A DNA stretch of 64,000 bases from Monarcha castaneiventris obscurior (lineage: Eukaryota; Chordata; Aves; Passeriformes; Monarchidae). The stretch spans positions 9,023,501 to 9,087,500 of the forward strand of contig JAMPIT010000417.1 in assembly GCA_026261815.1 (NCBI GenBank), read 5' to 3'. The notes under the pieces are model-generated. The model saw only the letters and a list, made by a program, of their open reading frames with translations, was not told the DNA's origin and searched no databases. The stretch's first letter is position 1; each line of letters starts with the position of its first letter. A program made the translations under genes and the position numbers. Of this stretch, positions 11,709-21,925 are shown in pieces.

Positions 11709-13827
11709 AGTGACGTGAGCCCCCTGCAAGTGGGACAGCCCCCCCAGTTCATGAGGCCTGGCTATTGCAATATTTACTAGTAGAGGAACTCTATAGCAAG
11801 TTGAGGAGGAAAAAACAAAAAAAAACAAAAGAGAAAATACTTTTTTATACCTCACTATGTTCTTTGAATATGTATTTTTTTTTCCTTTAAATTTCTGCCT
11901 TTAATTCTTTTGTTCCAAAGATTGTGCTTTTTTTTTTGTTTGTTTGTTTTTTGTTTTCATTTTTGGGGTTTTTTTAACTGTGGTAAAAATAATGCATTTC
12001 CGTGTCTGTATGTTGGTGCATAGCTTATCCTACCAATCACGGAAAAGGCGATTAGTGATAAGGAAAGCTGTTAGAAACTGATATCATGCAATTAATCAGG
12101 AACACGCAGACAGAGTTACTTCCCTGGGTCTGGTGCTTGGTGCCTGTGAGACAGGGGGACGTGAAGGAGAAGTCTCCACCTGCCGTGTTTCTGGTCTGCA
12201 GAAGGAAGCGCTCTTTGGCTGTGGCTGGGACCTGAATGCTGGTGAGAAGTAGTCATTTGCGTTTGGAAATGGGGGAAATGCAGAGACTTTCCTTGTTTCT
12301 ATCACCATCTGATGCGCACAGGTTTGTGACAGTTTCAGCAGTGTCAGAACATTAGACTTCGCAAGAGAAGAGTCCCTCAACCTGCCCAAAGACTTCAGCT
12401 GTTACCTGCTGTATAGGGGACAAGACTTTGAAAGGAGTTTTTGATGAGGATGATCTTTTCCCCACATGCAGAACTTTTACTCGCTGACTTTTGTCCACTG
12501 CAGGTGGCTGTAATTGTCTTAGTTTTCATTCTTCCTTTTGAAGATCTTTCTCTCTTGCTGTCCCTTTCCTCCCCTTCGTTCCTCGAGGCGTGGCAGATGC
12601 AGTGCAGGATCACGCAGAGTACCCCTGTTGTGGGCAGCAAGTGGTTAAACTTGGGGAGGTGAAGCACCTGCAGCCTTGCAGAGGAAGAAGGCGAGCAGAA
12701 GAGTCGAGCACGGCACACGCTCTGAGGCCCAGTGTGCAAGGGCTCTGCTCCTGTTCATCCTGGGCTGCTTAGGTGCTTCTGCAAGTAATCTATTTCAAAT
12801 AACGTGAGTGAAGAAAAACCAGTCATGCATAAGCTGCTCGAGGTGAGGGACAAGCATGTGGGTTTGTGTGGGGGAAGAGGATCCTTTCTATCTAAATGTG
12901 ATCCTGAGGTAGTTTTGTATCTGGCAGAAGCAGTTCGTTCAAGCTCTGAATTCATAGGAACTTCCTACCACAAGTTGTTTCAGGCCCTTCCATAGCTGCA
13001 TTGGAGCCCCTGGGTTTGTTTTGCCCAGCCTCTCGTGGAAAGTTGTGCACCTGGTCTGCTGAGTCCATATAGACACTACACATTAGAAGACTGGGAATGA
13101 TAGACACTATTTAGCCGAGGGCTCCACGACTCCGAAGACCATCTCCCTTCTGCTCTCACACACAGAGAATTTGCTGTGTTTCAAAGACAGCACACTTAGA
13201 TGACTGTGAGCTGTGATGTGATGCGGAGTTGCTGCTCTCCAGACTTCCCTGTTCAGCTGCTGGCTCCTGGAGTGCTCCCAGTAACCCCAGTGGTCAGAGG
13301 CAGGTTCTAACCACATGCTGGAGAGATGCAGAAGTGTAATTGTACCAGGCTGCCTCGACTCCATGGATTGGTGCTGGGGTGAGCCACTGCCCCTAGAAGG
13401 GCAGCTTAGAGTATGGGTTTGTTGGCAGAGCCCCTCTGGCTCCTGTCGAGCACCTGCTTTTCCATCCACCGCTGAATAGGAAAATTCCTGCATTTAACAC
13501 TAAGCAAGCAGAGGCCCCACTCCTGGGGAGGTGTCCTGGCCCAGCCACACACAACCACACATTTTTTGCTCTTCCCTAGTGATACATGGAGCCTCTCTGT
13601 GCACAGCAGAGTGGAGGCACCTCAAATGGGAAGAATGGGGACGCCATTAGTTAAGCTAGAGACCCTGAAGCTATTGATTTTCTGGAGGAATAGCTAGATA
13701 AAGGGGACACCAAACTGCCAGCCTGTTGGCCACCTTTTTTTTTTTTCTGGTTTTATTGTTGGTTTTTTACTTTTTTTTTCCAAGCCAAAGTTTGGTTTGT
13801 TGCTGTTATGACAATTTTTTTGTTGTT

Positions 13828-13835
13828 TGTATATA
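13828..13835 (+). promoter_or_regulatory. Pumilio-type element in RBFOX2 3' UTR
   Basis: TGTATATA matches the Pumilio response element TGTANATA exactly. It sits in an AT-rich stretch of the 3' UTR. A single 8-mer can arise by chance, so binding is inferred only. Confidence 0.35.
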
Positions 13836-15047
13836 AATATTTTAGCTTGAAAATAGGGAGGGGGGGAACAGGGTGTTGGGGCTTTCACAAAATCTAGGAA
13901 ATGAGGGAGACTCGGTGTGTTTGGGGGCTTTTACTGCCTGAGTTGGGGTAGAAGAGGGAGGACTTGTGGTAGAGATAGTCATATTCAAAGGGAGTTATTT
14001 CCACTGCAGAGCAGCCAGGGGACTTGTGGAGCTGGGACGCAGCAAAAGCCTCTCTACTGGACTTGTTCTCCCTGCTGTGGATGGAGGGCCTGAGCGAGGC
14101 CGTCCCTTCCCTTCCCGCAGGCAGTTCCTCAGGCCGTGAGCCCAGGAGCATCTGCAGAGCCCCGCTGGGGTGGCTGCTCCCCCACTGCCCCTCTCCCACG
14201 TTCAGTTCAGCTGGTTCTGACTGCAGCTCCCCAAAAGCTGGGTTCTCCCTCCCTCAGTGCCGTCCCCTGCCCTGGCAGTGCCACCTGCAATCCCCCTCTG
14301 CCACTTGGCCTCCCTGCGAGTGGGGAGGCCAGCCCCATTTCTGCCTCCTGGCAGAGTCTATGCATGGCAGCTTCAGCCCGCCCAAGTATATTAGGAATGT
14401 GAGGGGTTTAGTGCAGAAGCACCCAACCTTTGGGGGGCCGTGGTCCCCCGATCTCCGAGTAATACCTGTTCTAAGACCATCCAGCCTGATTCCTCCCGTG
14501 TGCGAGCCTGGCCTGCTCTGGTCCCTCCGTGCCGGGCTCCTCTGGTGCATTGAGCAGCCAGTGTCTCTGTGACTCCACGGTTAATGCTGCAAGATCCCCT
14601 GGGGGAGCTTGCTGATAGCCCGACTGACTGCTCTCAGCACTGAGCTGCAGGGGGGACACCGGGACGCTTGCATGGCTGGGGGCCAGAGGTAGCTCACTGG
14701 TTCCAGGTGTCCAAAGCACCAGACCTCCCAAAAACTTGCATGGCAAGGTTTCTCGAGTGAGTGTTGTGCCGTGACAGGAGAGCTCTTCAGCCTTTCTTCC
14801 CTGTTGGCGAACAACAGCTCCAGTTTCACTCTGATGTGTTATGAACTGGCTAGAGATCCTTTCAGAGTAGCCAAGGTGTGGCTATATCCATCTTCTGACG
14901 AAGTGAGGACAAAGCCTATATCTCCCTATGCAAAATTAATTACGTTTAATAAATTGAACTGGGCCCTGGCTTATTAGAATGATGGCAGCTAGTGCTTGTC
15001 TGTGCGATGGGTCTGCAGTCACAGGTCCCTTGCAAAGCAGGGTTTGG

Positions 15048-15190
15048 CTTTCTGAGGGAAAACGCACAGGCAGCCTGGCAAATAGCTTGCTGTTTGTCAC
15101 CTTCTAGTCTGGTGGCATCTGGGATTCCTCTTGATGCAGAGAAAAAAAAGTTTCTTTAAGTGTAGCTGTTTGTACTGTCTTGCAGTAGGT
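15048..15190 (+). repeat. Copy A of a duplicated segment in RBFOX2 3' UTR
   Basis: This segment and the one at about 16095-16245 share GCACAGGCAGCCTGGCA-like cores (one base differs at the left), then similar CTGTGACC/TCACC-TC-AG-CTGG blocks, a GATGCAGAG/GGTGCAGAG block, and a common TTTAAGTGT...TGTTTG-ACTGT tail. The order is preserved with small gaps, suggesting an old local duplication or two copies of an unrecognised repeat. Confidence 0.5.
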
Positions 15191-15584
15191 CCAGCCAGTA
15201 CATGAAGACATACAGATGAAATCTTGGTTTGGAGAGTTGATTTTTATGATGTGCTGGTCTGTATTTCCTTGCAGGTACAGTTGTGCTGGTACAAAGTAAT
15301 TTCTACTGGTATAGCATTTTCTCTACTGGGAATAAGTTATATTGATGCCCAGCACATTAGCAAACTGTTGTCCCGGTCCCCATGCTTGGGAGGCTGCACT
15401 GTTGTAGGTGGGTTAGCTTTTCTAAGAAAAGCCATGGCAGGGCCTGGAGGCGATGGGGAGCTCGGTATGAGCCTGCTATAGCCAGCTTTTCCCAGGTTAA
15501 GCAGTTAAGTGGATCCTGTGTCATGAGTTCAGATAGACAAAGCCATGTTTAAAGATAGCTGTGGCTTGGCTGTTCCAGTGCCTG

Positions 15585-15745
15585 AGAGGGAGCAGACCTG
15601 CCCAGCAAGGAGCACTGGCTCCGGAGTCTGAGACCTGTGTTTCGGACAGGGCTCTGTCAGTGACCCCTCGAGGGTCCCTGTGGGGCAGTCTTGTTGCTAC
15701 TTTAGACTTCGCTTCCCCGTCCCTAAAGTGAAGTTGAAGTTTATC
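15585..15745 (+). repeat. MIR-like SINE relic in RBFOX2 3' UTR
   Basis: GAGCACTGGCTCCGGAGTC followed by an AGACCTGTGTTTCGGA-like block, a GGCTCTGTCA block, GGGGCAGTC-TTG, and CGTCCCTAAAGTGAAG tracks the MIR consensus in order and spacing on the + strand. The match is eroded and was judged without alignment. Confidence 0.5.
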
Positions 15746-16094
15746 CCCTGTTCTTACCCGTTTTGAGATCCATGGATGTGAAGTGCACAGCAAGAGCTGA
15801 GGAGGGTTTTCTGAGTAGCTGGCTCGAGTGCTGGTTGTGGAACGGTTAATGAAGCCATTTCCCTGCCTGAAAAGAGACACTGGCTGCTGGGCTTTCAATT
15901 CCAGCACCCAGAACTCCATCAGTGGGGAATACAAAGCAGAGCCTCCTGGTTCTGCCCACGTTTTTCCCCCGCCCATCCCTATCTGTATCTTCCCATCCTA
16001 GCCACGAAGATGGAGGCAAGTGGAAAACAGGTTTGGGGAGCACTTAGGAATTTAATAAAGGGAAACCCAAACAACAGCTCTGGAGAGCGCTTTT

Positions 16095-16245
16095 GCTGAG
16101 TCTAGCTCCAAAGGGAAAGCACACAGGCAGCCTGGCAGAGGGCCTCTGCTGCCTGTGACCCTCCAGCCTGGCGGGGTGGGGGAATGCTGTCCTTGGTGCA
16201 GAGGGGTGATGTTTAAAGTGTTTTACCTGTTTGCACTGTTTTAAA
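16095..16245 (+). repeat. Copy B of a duplicated segment in RBFOX2 3' UTR
   Basis: This is the partner of the segment at about 15048-15190, roughly 1.05 kb downstream in the same orientation, with an estimated three quarters of bases matching by eye. Neither copy resembles CR1 or a tRNA-derived SINE head. Confidence 0.5.
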
Positions 16246-17972
16246 ATAGGAGGGGGGGGAACAAACCAACCTAGTGAACAAGATGAACATCCAATGTAAA
16301 CTTCTTTGTGTTTTTATTTTTGACATGCTCTTGGATAATGTCAAACATTTTGTAGTATACACCAGTGAGACTTGATTCTTTGTTGCATAAAACACTATTT
16401 TTGGTGATGTTAATGTCTGAAAAGCCCGTTCCCTCCATCCCCACCTTACTGATTGCCCTCTCTGCCCTCCAACCCCAGTAAACTTCTCTTCTATAATGAA
16501 AACTCCAGTCAACAAGGCAAGCAGGAGTCTGATAGCCAGAGTGTGAAATGGGGCCCTTTGCAAGCAGGCTGTGGGGTTTCTGCCTGGTACACTTTGCTCC
16601 AGCCAGGAGTTGTCAGGACAGCCCCGTCCCTCTGCAGTGCCTGCATCAATGGCAGCCTAAATGGGACTTGGGATGGCCAAGCCCCGTCTCTGTTGCCGCT
16701 GCTGACCCTGGAAGACAACTTCTTGCTGGGGCTGCCAGTGCTGCCTGTGCTTGTCCTGTTGGGGCCACAGGCTGCAGCTGGCCCAGGCTTGTGCAGGAGA
16801 CCAGCTTCCCGTGCTGCCTCTCAACTCGTGGTAGAGCAGGAATGCATCAGCCAAAAACCTTGCCTGATTTCACCAGGAGGTTGCTGGTGTCTAAAGCCGT
16901 CCACCCAGATATTCATTTGGCTGCAGAGTCAGCAAAATGCCCGTTAATCTTAGGAATGCTTTTTCTTTTTGAATTTTTGTTGTTGTTCTGAAGTGGGTCA
17001 ATAAATCTCTTGCCAGATTCCCAGTTCTCTGCTGGTGGAGGGGCTTCTTGCTTCCCTGAGGAGTAAATTCCTTACAGAAATCAGGCCTCCCACATTAGTA
17101 GTCTCAGTTCTGGTCATGTTTTTCTATTTTTTTCTGTTCACAGTATTTTTTTGTGTGCGAGTGTTGTAGTTTTGGCAGCTCAGTTTGGCTGCATTATCAA
17201 GTGACGAAATCATCCTCTTATACCCCAGGGGATATGATTTGGTTTTGTTTTCTTTCCTTGTTTTTTTTTTTTGTTTGTTTGTTTGCTTGGGGTTTTTGTT
17301 GGGTTTTGTTTGGTTTGTTTTTTTTTTTTTATATGATAAATCCTGCTTGTAAATAGCTGGAGCTAAAACCTGGGGCTGATAGCAAATGAGAACCAGGGCT
17401 GTAGAGTGATATGGAGCTGGTGGAGTATTTTACTGACCTCACAGGCTGATCTCTTTGAGACTTGGAGATTTTCAGTGCGAGGCTGAGATGCCGCAGCACC
17501 TCCAATGGCAGCGACAGACTTGCCCCTTCTCGCAGTCTCCCCAGCACCTCCCATTGCCAGGTACCGCTGGGGAACAGGACGTGTTCCACGTGGGACACGT
17601 TCCCTTCCCCTGGATCATTTCCTAGGACGCCCGAGCTGCTTGCCCAGGGTCCCATTTCCCTGCTGACTCTGGAGAAGCAGTATCTGCATCCCAGGGCTTT
17701 GTGACAGCCTTTAACTTCCCGCCCTCCCTCGTTAAGTATCATATTGTATAGTAGCTTTCAGACCATACAGTATTCATTGGGTTATTCCTATTATTATCAA
17801 GTAGCTGGAATTGTGAAGGTTGGAGTAGTTAGATCTTTAGCTTTTATTCCTTTTTTTTGTATTACTATCCATGTGTATAAATTATTGATCATGTTGCTGG
17901 CTTTTATAAACTCTAAGCAAGGGGGGAAACCCTTCCTAACCCTTTGCAAATGGTAATGAAGCACTGTTTTTA

Positions 17973-18025
17973 AATAAAAGAGAGAAACACCAATCTGCTG
18001 GCTCCCATGTGTTGTCTGTTTTTCA
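17973..18025 (+). terminator. RBFOX2: RBFOX2 main poly(A) signal and downstream element
   Basis: AATAAA at 17973-17978 is followed about 28-47 nt later by a GT/T-rich element (TGTGTTGTCTGTTTTTC, about 18008-18024), the classical layout for cleavage near 17995. It is preceded by an AT-rich stretch (17735-17900) of the kind often conserved near 3' ends. It is the best-formed poly(A) site after the RBFOX2 stop codon. Confidence 0.6.
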
Positions 18026-18439
18026 GCACATCTGGATGAATTTTGCTGGTGCATCTCCTTGGCAGGTAAAACGCAAAGAAGGGAAGCTGTTGTGAAGAAC
18101 GAGCCAGGAGATTGGATCTTCTTAACAGTGATAAAGGGTGAAGCCTTGGCAAGTCACACTGGCAAAATCCCAGCCCCATCTGTTCCTACACCATCCTCTC
18201 AGAAAATCCACACCTTTCCCTGCCATTCTTTCCCATTGCTGCTTATTAGCAAAAAAGGGCCAATTGTTTGTTATTTGATAAGAAGCCTTTTTATTTTTTT
18301 TTTCCTCTCCAAGCCTAGTTGGTGTTTGAGCCTGTTAGTGTGGAAGGAGAGACAACCATTTCAAATGATGGTGTCTGCATCTCCTTTAGCGCCTGTGTAG
18401 CCACCCTCACTCTGTCTGTGTTAGCACAGGTTTAATAGT

Positions 18440-18560
18440 TAACACTCACAACTGGAAGCTGAGGTTCCTGTGTCGGTGTCAATTTCCTCTGGGAGTTTGG
18501 ACACGTCTTTTAATCACTGCCCCTGTTTTCCTGCCTGTAAAAGGAGTGTTGCTGCAGACA
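18440..18560 (+). repeat. MIR-like SINE relic
   Basis: The blocks TTTGGACACGTCTTTTAATC, then CTGTTTTCCTGCCTGTAAAA, then GGAGTG, follow the central and 3' part of the MIR consensus in the + direction. Confidence 0.5.
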
Positions 18561-19989
18561 AGCAGAAATTCATTCACATTCTGTGTAGTACTTACAAATC
18601 CTCCAGTGAAAGATGTCATGCAAATATAGATCCATGTAATCAGATGCTTTTTAAACTGAAATGATCCTAAAAATAGCAAATAATAAATCCCTGTGGCTAA
18701 TTGGAAGTGATTATTGAAACAATAACTGAGCAAAATGCTACAGCCAAATATGCCTAGTACAGTTGAGGCTGGTGCTTTAATTGCTTTTGGAAATGCAAGG
18801 TAGCAGGAGCAAGAAGGGTGGGATAAGGTGTGTCCCTGGGCAGTAGGATTGTCGGTTATGATGCAGGAAGGTGTGTGAGCTCCTTAAGCATTCCTTCCCA
18901 GTATTTCCCAAGGATATGTTCCTGTCAGATGATCCTCATTTCATTCTAACAATAACTCAAGAGGATGTTCAACAGTGACTGCTAAAATTAGATGCCTGGA
19001 AATCAGGGCTGAATAATTGTTGAAGAAAAGCTGGTTAAGGGATTCTGAATCAGTGGAACTGGGAAAGGTCTTGAAAGGAAGCTCTGCTGTGCTGGGAGAA
19101 AGGTGTTGCAGAAGCAGGCTCCAGAGGCAGAGCAAAGGAGCTCTAGGTCTTCCAGCCTACCTTCTTTTCAAGGCAAAGCTGTAAAATGGCTGATCCTGGA
19201 GTTCACTAATTAGTCAGTAAAAGTGTTGTAATATTCAGCATTGCTCGGTGTGCTTTATCAAAAGTAGAGCTCACCAAAGGAAGCAGAGGTTCTTGGAATG
19301 CACTGCAAGCTGGCTGAGGAAGCAAACACAGCTGATTTAATACATTCCCCCCTTTCTATAAGCTGTAAATAATTGTAATAACTAATAGACAAATCACGCT
19401 AGTCACAGCTGATCAGGAGCCATGGTGCTTGTTTGTGTGTGTGTAGGTAGCATCACCTGAGAGTGACAGTACCACCATCATCAGGAAGGACCTGGGGAGA
19501 GGGTTTGGCAATAACCTGGCCGTGGGCTCTGTGCCACAGGCCTTGGTGTCAGCCCAGGGTGCACCAGTGTGGCTGCTGAGCAAGAATCTTGGTGCCACAC
19601 AGCTGTGCCTGGCTGCTGCAGGGTGGGATGGAGTCAATAAATGGTAACATTTGCTGGAAAGCATTCGGATCACACTGAACTGATTTATGAATTCAAACTG
19701 AATTTGCAGAAGAGCTCAAGGGTGAGGTTAGTGTGACTGCTAAGGCTGCATCTTAGGCTGGCACTGACAAGCTGCATCAGGAGATTTGACCCAAAAGCTC
19801 AGGAAGAAGTCCTGATCCCTGTGCCAGTAGCAAAGCTGACTTCTTGTCAGGGTTTTGCTGCTGGACTTCTCTTGACTGTACTGGCTCAGAGATGGCAGCC
19901 TGAGCATCCCTTTGATAGGAGAGCTTAGCTTAGCAGCTGGTGTGGGAGGAAGAGTTATTTGCATGCCCTCTTTCTGTCTTTATGCAGAA

Positions 19990-20080
19990 AATTGCAAAGT
20001 TGTGGAATAATTTGGGTTGGAAGAGATCTGTGGAGGCCATCTAGTGCTATGTCTTGCTCAAAGGTCAGTCAGGTTCATGT
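19990..20080 (-). repeat. CR1 LINE 3'-end remnant
   Basis: TGGAATAATTTGGGTTGGAA followed by GAGATCTGTGGAGGCCATC and TAGTG...CTTGCTCAAAGGTCAG is the reverse complement of a typical avian CR1 3' end. Only the last 90 bases or so remain, which is usual for severely 5'-truncated CR1 copies. Confidence 0.75.
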
Positions 20081-21544
20081 AACTGTAGCATCTTTGGCGT
20101 GAGCTCAGAGGGGAAATGCATTTTGCAGTGCCAACAACTTCAACATGTCCTGGGAGGTGAGAGGTGACCCCGCTCCACTGTGTGCCTGCAGCTGTTTCCT
20201 TCCCCCTGCGGCTGGGGTTGGTTGTTGCTTGTGGCTGTTTCACTGGGGTGTGGAGGAGAAAAACTGCAATGTGCTTAACTTTGATTTAGACAAGATGTAT
20301 TTTTTGTGATTGCTCTCACTTTGCCTGAAATGTGATCATTTCTGGCAGAGCTTGTCCAGTGCTGGCTCCTGCTGCTTCCAGCATGGTTTAAGGGCTAGAG
20401 CTGGGTGGGGGAAGAGAGGGGAAACAGAAAAACAACTGCGAGAGCTCATCTGTTATTTGTCAGGAAGGATAATTGCTTGCTTGCTAGAAGCACCTCGCAA
20501 GGAACAGAGATCTGACTTCTCCATGTCTTTCCTGACAACTGGTGTAACATTCCCCAGCACACGGCAGGTGAAGCCAGGCAACTCCAGCCATAGCTGTTGG
20601 GTTAGGGAACTTGCTGCAATTAGTGATTTATAAAGCATTTCTAAGTGCCAAATACTAATCCAGGAGCTTCCAGTGACTTAAACCATCCAGCCCTATTGCT
20701 GACCTCACTGGAGGAACCATCCTCTCTCACTGTTCACCTTGGGCTCGCACTGAACCCTCGGCCCAAACCTGGAACCCTTGGGAGCTGCTCCTCTTCCCTT
20801 TGCTGGTTGGTGGAGGCAGCCCCACAAAACCAAGTCCTTGCTCCCAGGGCCAGCCCAAGTGTGCCAAGCCCAGAATTCCCCCGTGTCACCCACGGCAGAG
20901 GAGAAGGCTCCTGCCGTGTGCAAGCCCCATAACCAGGGAAGCAGTGAGAATACCGGAGCTGAAAATGGAGGATTTTTGTTTCTGGCAAGAGGCAGGCATC
21001 TCCTGCAGGTCTCTGAAGGTGGAGCAGGGACTTTTTGGCTCCTGAGGTGCAGTGGCCACCAGCCCACGACCAGACTCTAGGAGTCAGCCTTCCCACTTGG
21101 AGAAGCCTCGCTGCATTTGGCCCCTTTCCTGCTGCAGCTCACCGGTGCCGGGGTCCCTGTGTGTGCCAGGGAGGAGATGCACAGAGCCGGCACTGGGAGC
21201 AGCTGTCCCAGTTTGTGGAAACTTTCTTGCCTTTTTAAGGACATGCAGAGTGCTGTGCTCTAACTTTAGCACAAAGGTATGGTTGACTTGGCTTCTTTTA
21301 TTAATGGATGAGTATAAATATATCTGCTCTTGGTGCCTGTCTTGTTCTTCCATGTGTAAACACTGAGCTCTGTCCCAGCTCCTTTTGATGATAAATTCCT
21401 TGTCTTTTGAATCACAAATCACCTTTTTGTGTGTCAGGAGGAAGCGTCAAAACCCAAAGTCACTTTGTTTTTTATAGCATCAGCGCTCTCCAGCTGAACT
21501 CCGCTCAGACATCACCGATTTCACGGAGCTCTGCAACAACAGCG

Positions 21545-21925
21545 GATCTGGCGTGTTTACGGTCTTACTGAAGTAGCCTTTGAGCTCCTCTGGAGCCCTG
21601 CTGCCACAGAGCGCTGCAGTCCTCTCTTATTTTTGCAAGGATGTCGCCCATCCTTCCCGGCGGGAGGCTGGGAAACCTCGCTTCCCGCTCGGAACACCAG
21701 GGCTTTTCTTTTTCGGTCAGTGCTTCTGAGTTCTGCCGCTTCTGCTCCACGAGAAGCGGCTCTCCAGAAATAGCTCCTGCTCCTGGCCGAGCGTGGCTCA
21801 CGTGGGCGCGGTGCCGCCGGCTGTCCCCGCGCTCTCCCCCGGTGCAGGGCAGCTGCAGAGGCCTGTGCCCACAGCACAAGGGGCTGGGGAGGGATTTCGG
21901 CTCACCCCAGTGCCAGTGTGGGTGA
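21545..21925. promoter_or_regulatory. CpG-rich island between RBFOX2 and MB (proximal)
   Basis: Many CG dinucleotides are packed into this stretch (for example around 21650-21680 and 21785-21840), against a CpG-poor surrounding. It includes a CACGTG E-box at 21799-21804 (GCTCACGTGGGCGCGG context). Such islands usually mark promoters or enhancers. No adjoining coding gene was found, so a non-coding transcript or a distal element is possible. Confidence 0.4.

Larger units (their letters stand above)
11709..17995 (+). other. RBFOX2: RBFOX2 3' untranslated region
   Basis: About 6.3 kb of non-coding sequence follows the stop, without splice-like interruption, down to a strong poly(A) arrangement near 17973-18025. 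It has T-rich tracts at 11925-11975, 13733-13775 and 17260-17332, an A-rich tract at 11806-11832, a Pumilio-type TGTATATA at 13828-13835, a MIR-like relic at about 15585-15745, and two related segments near 15048-15190 and 16095-16245. Other AATAAA hexamers at 14948, 16054 and 17000 could end shorter isoforms but lack a good GU-rich downstream element. The length is an inference, and the ORFs within it look incidental. Confidence 0.65.
18000..21540. other. Intergenic region after RBFOX2
   Basis: No exon with a recognisable protein family was found on either strand. The stretch holds a MIR-like relic (18440-18560) and a short CR1 remnant (19990-20080). The longer open frames here lack start context, splice signals and any domain I recognise, so I treat them as chance. 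Confidence 0.6.

Noticed and set aside
14948..17005. AATAAA hexamers at 14948, 16054 and 17000 as the main RBFOX2 end
   Set aside because: None has a clear GT-rich downstream element; the site at 17973 does.
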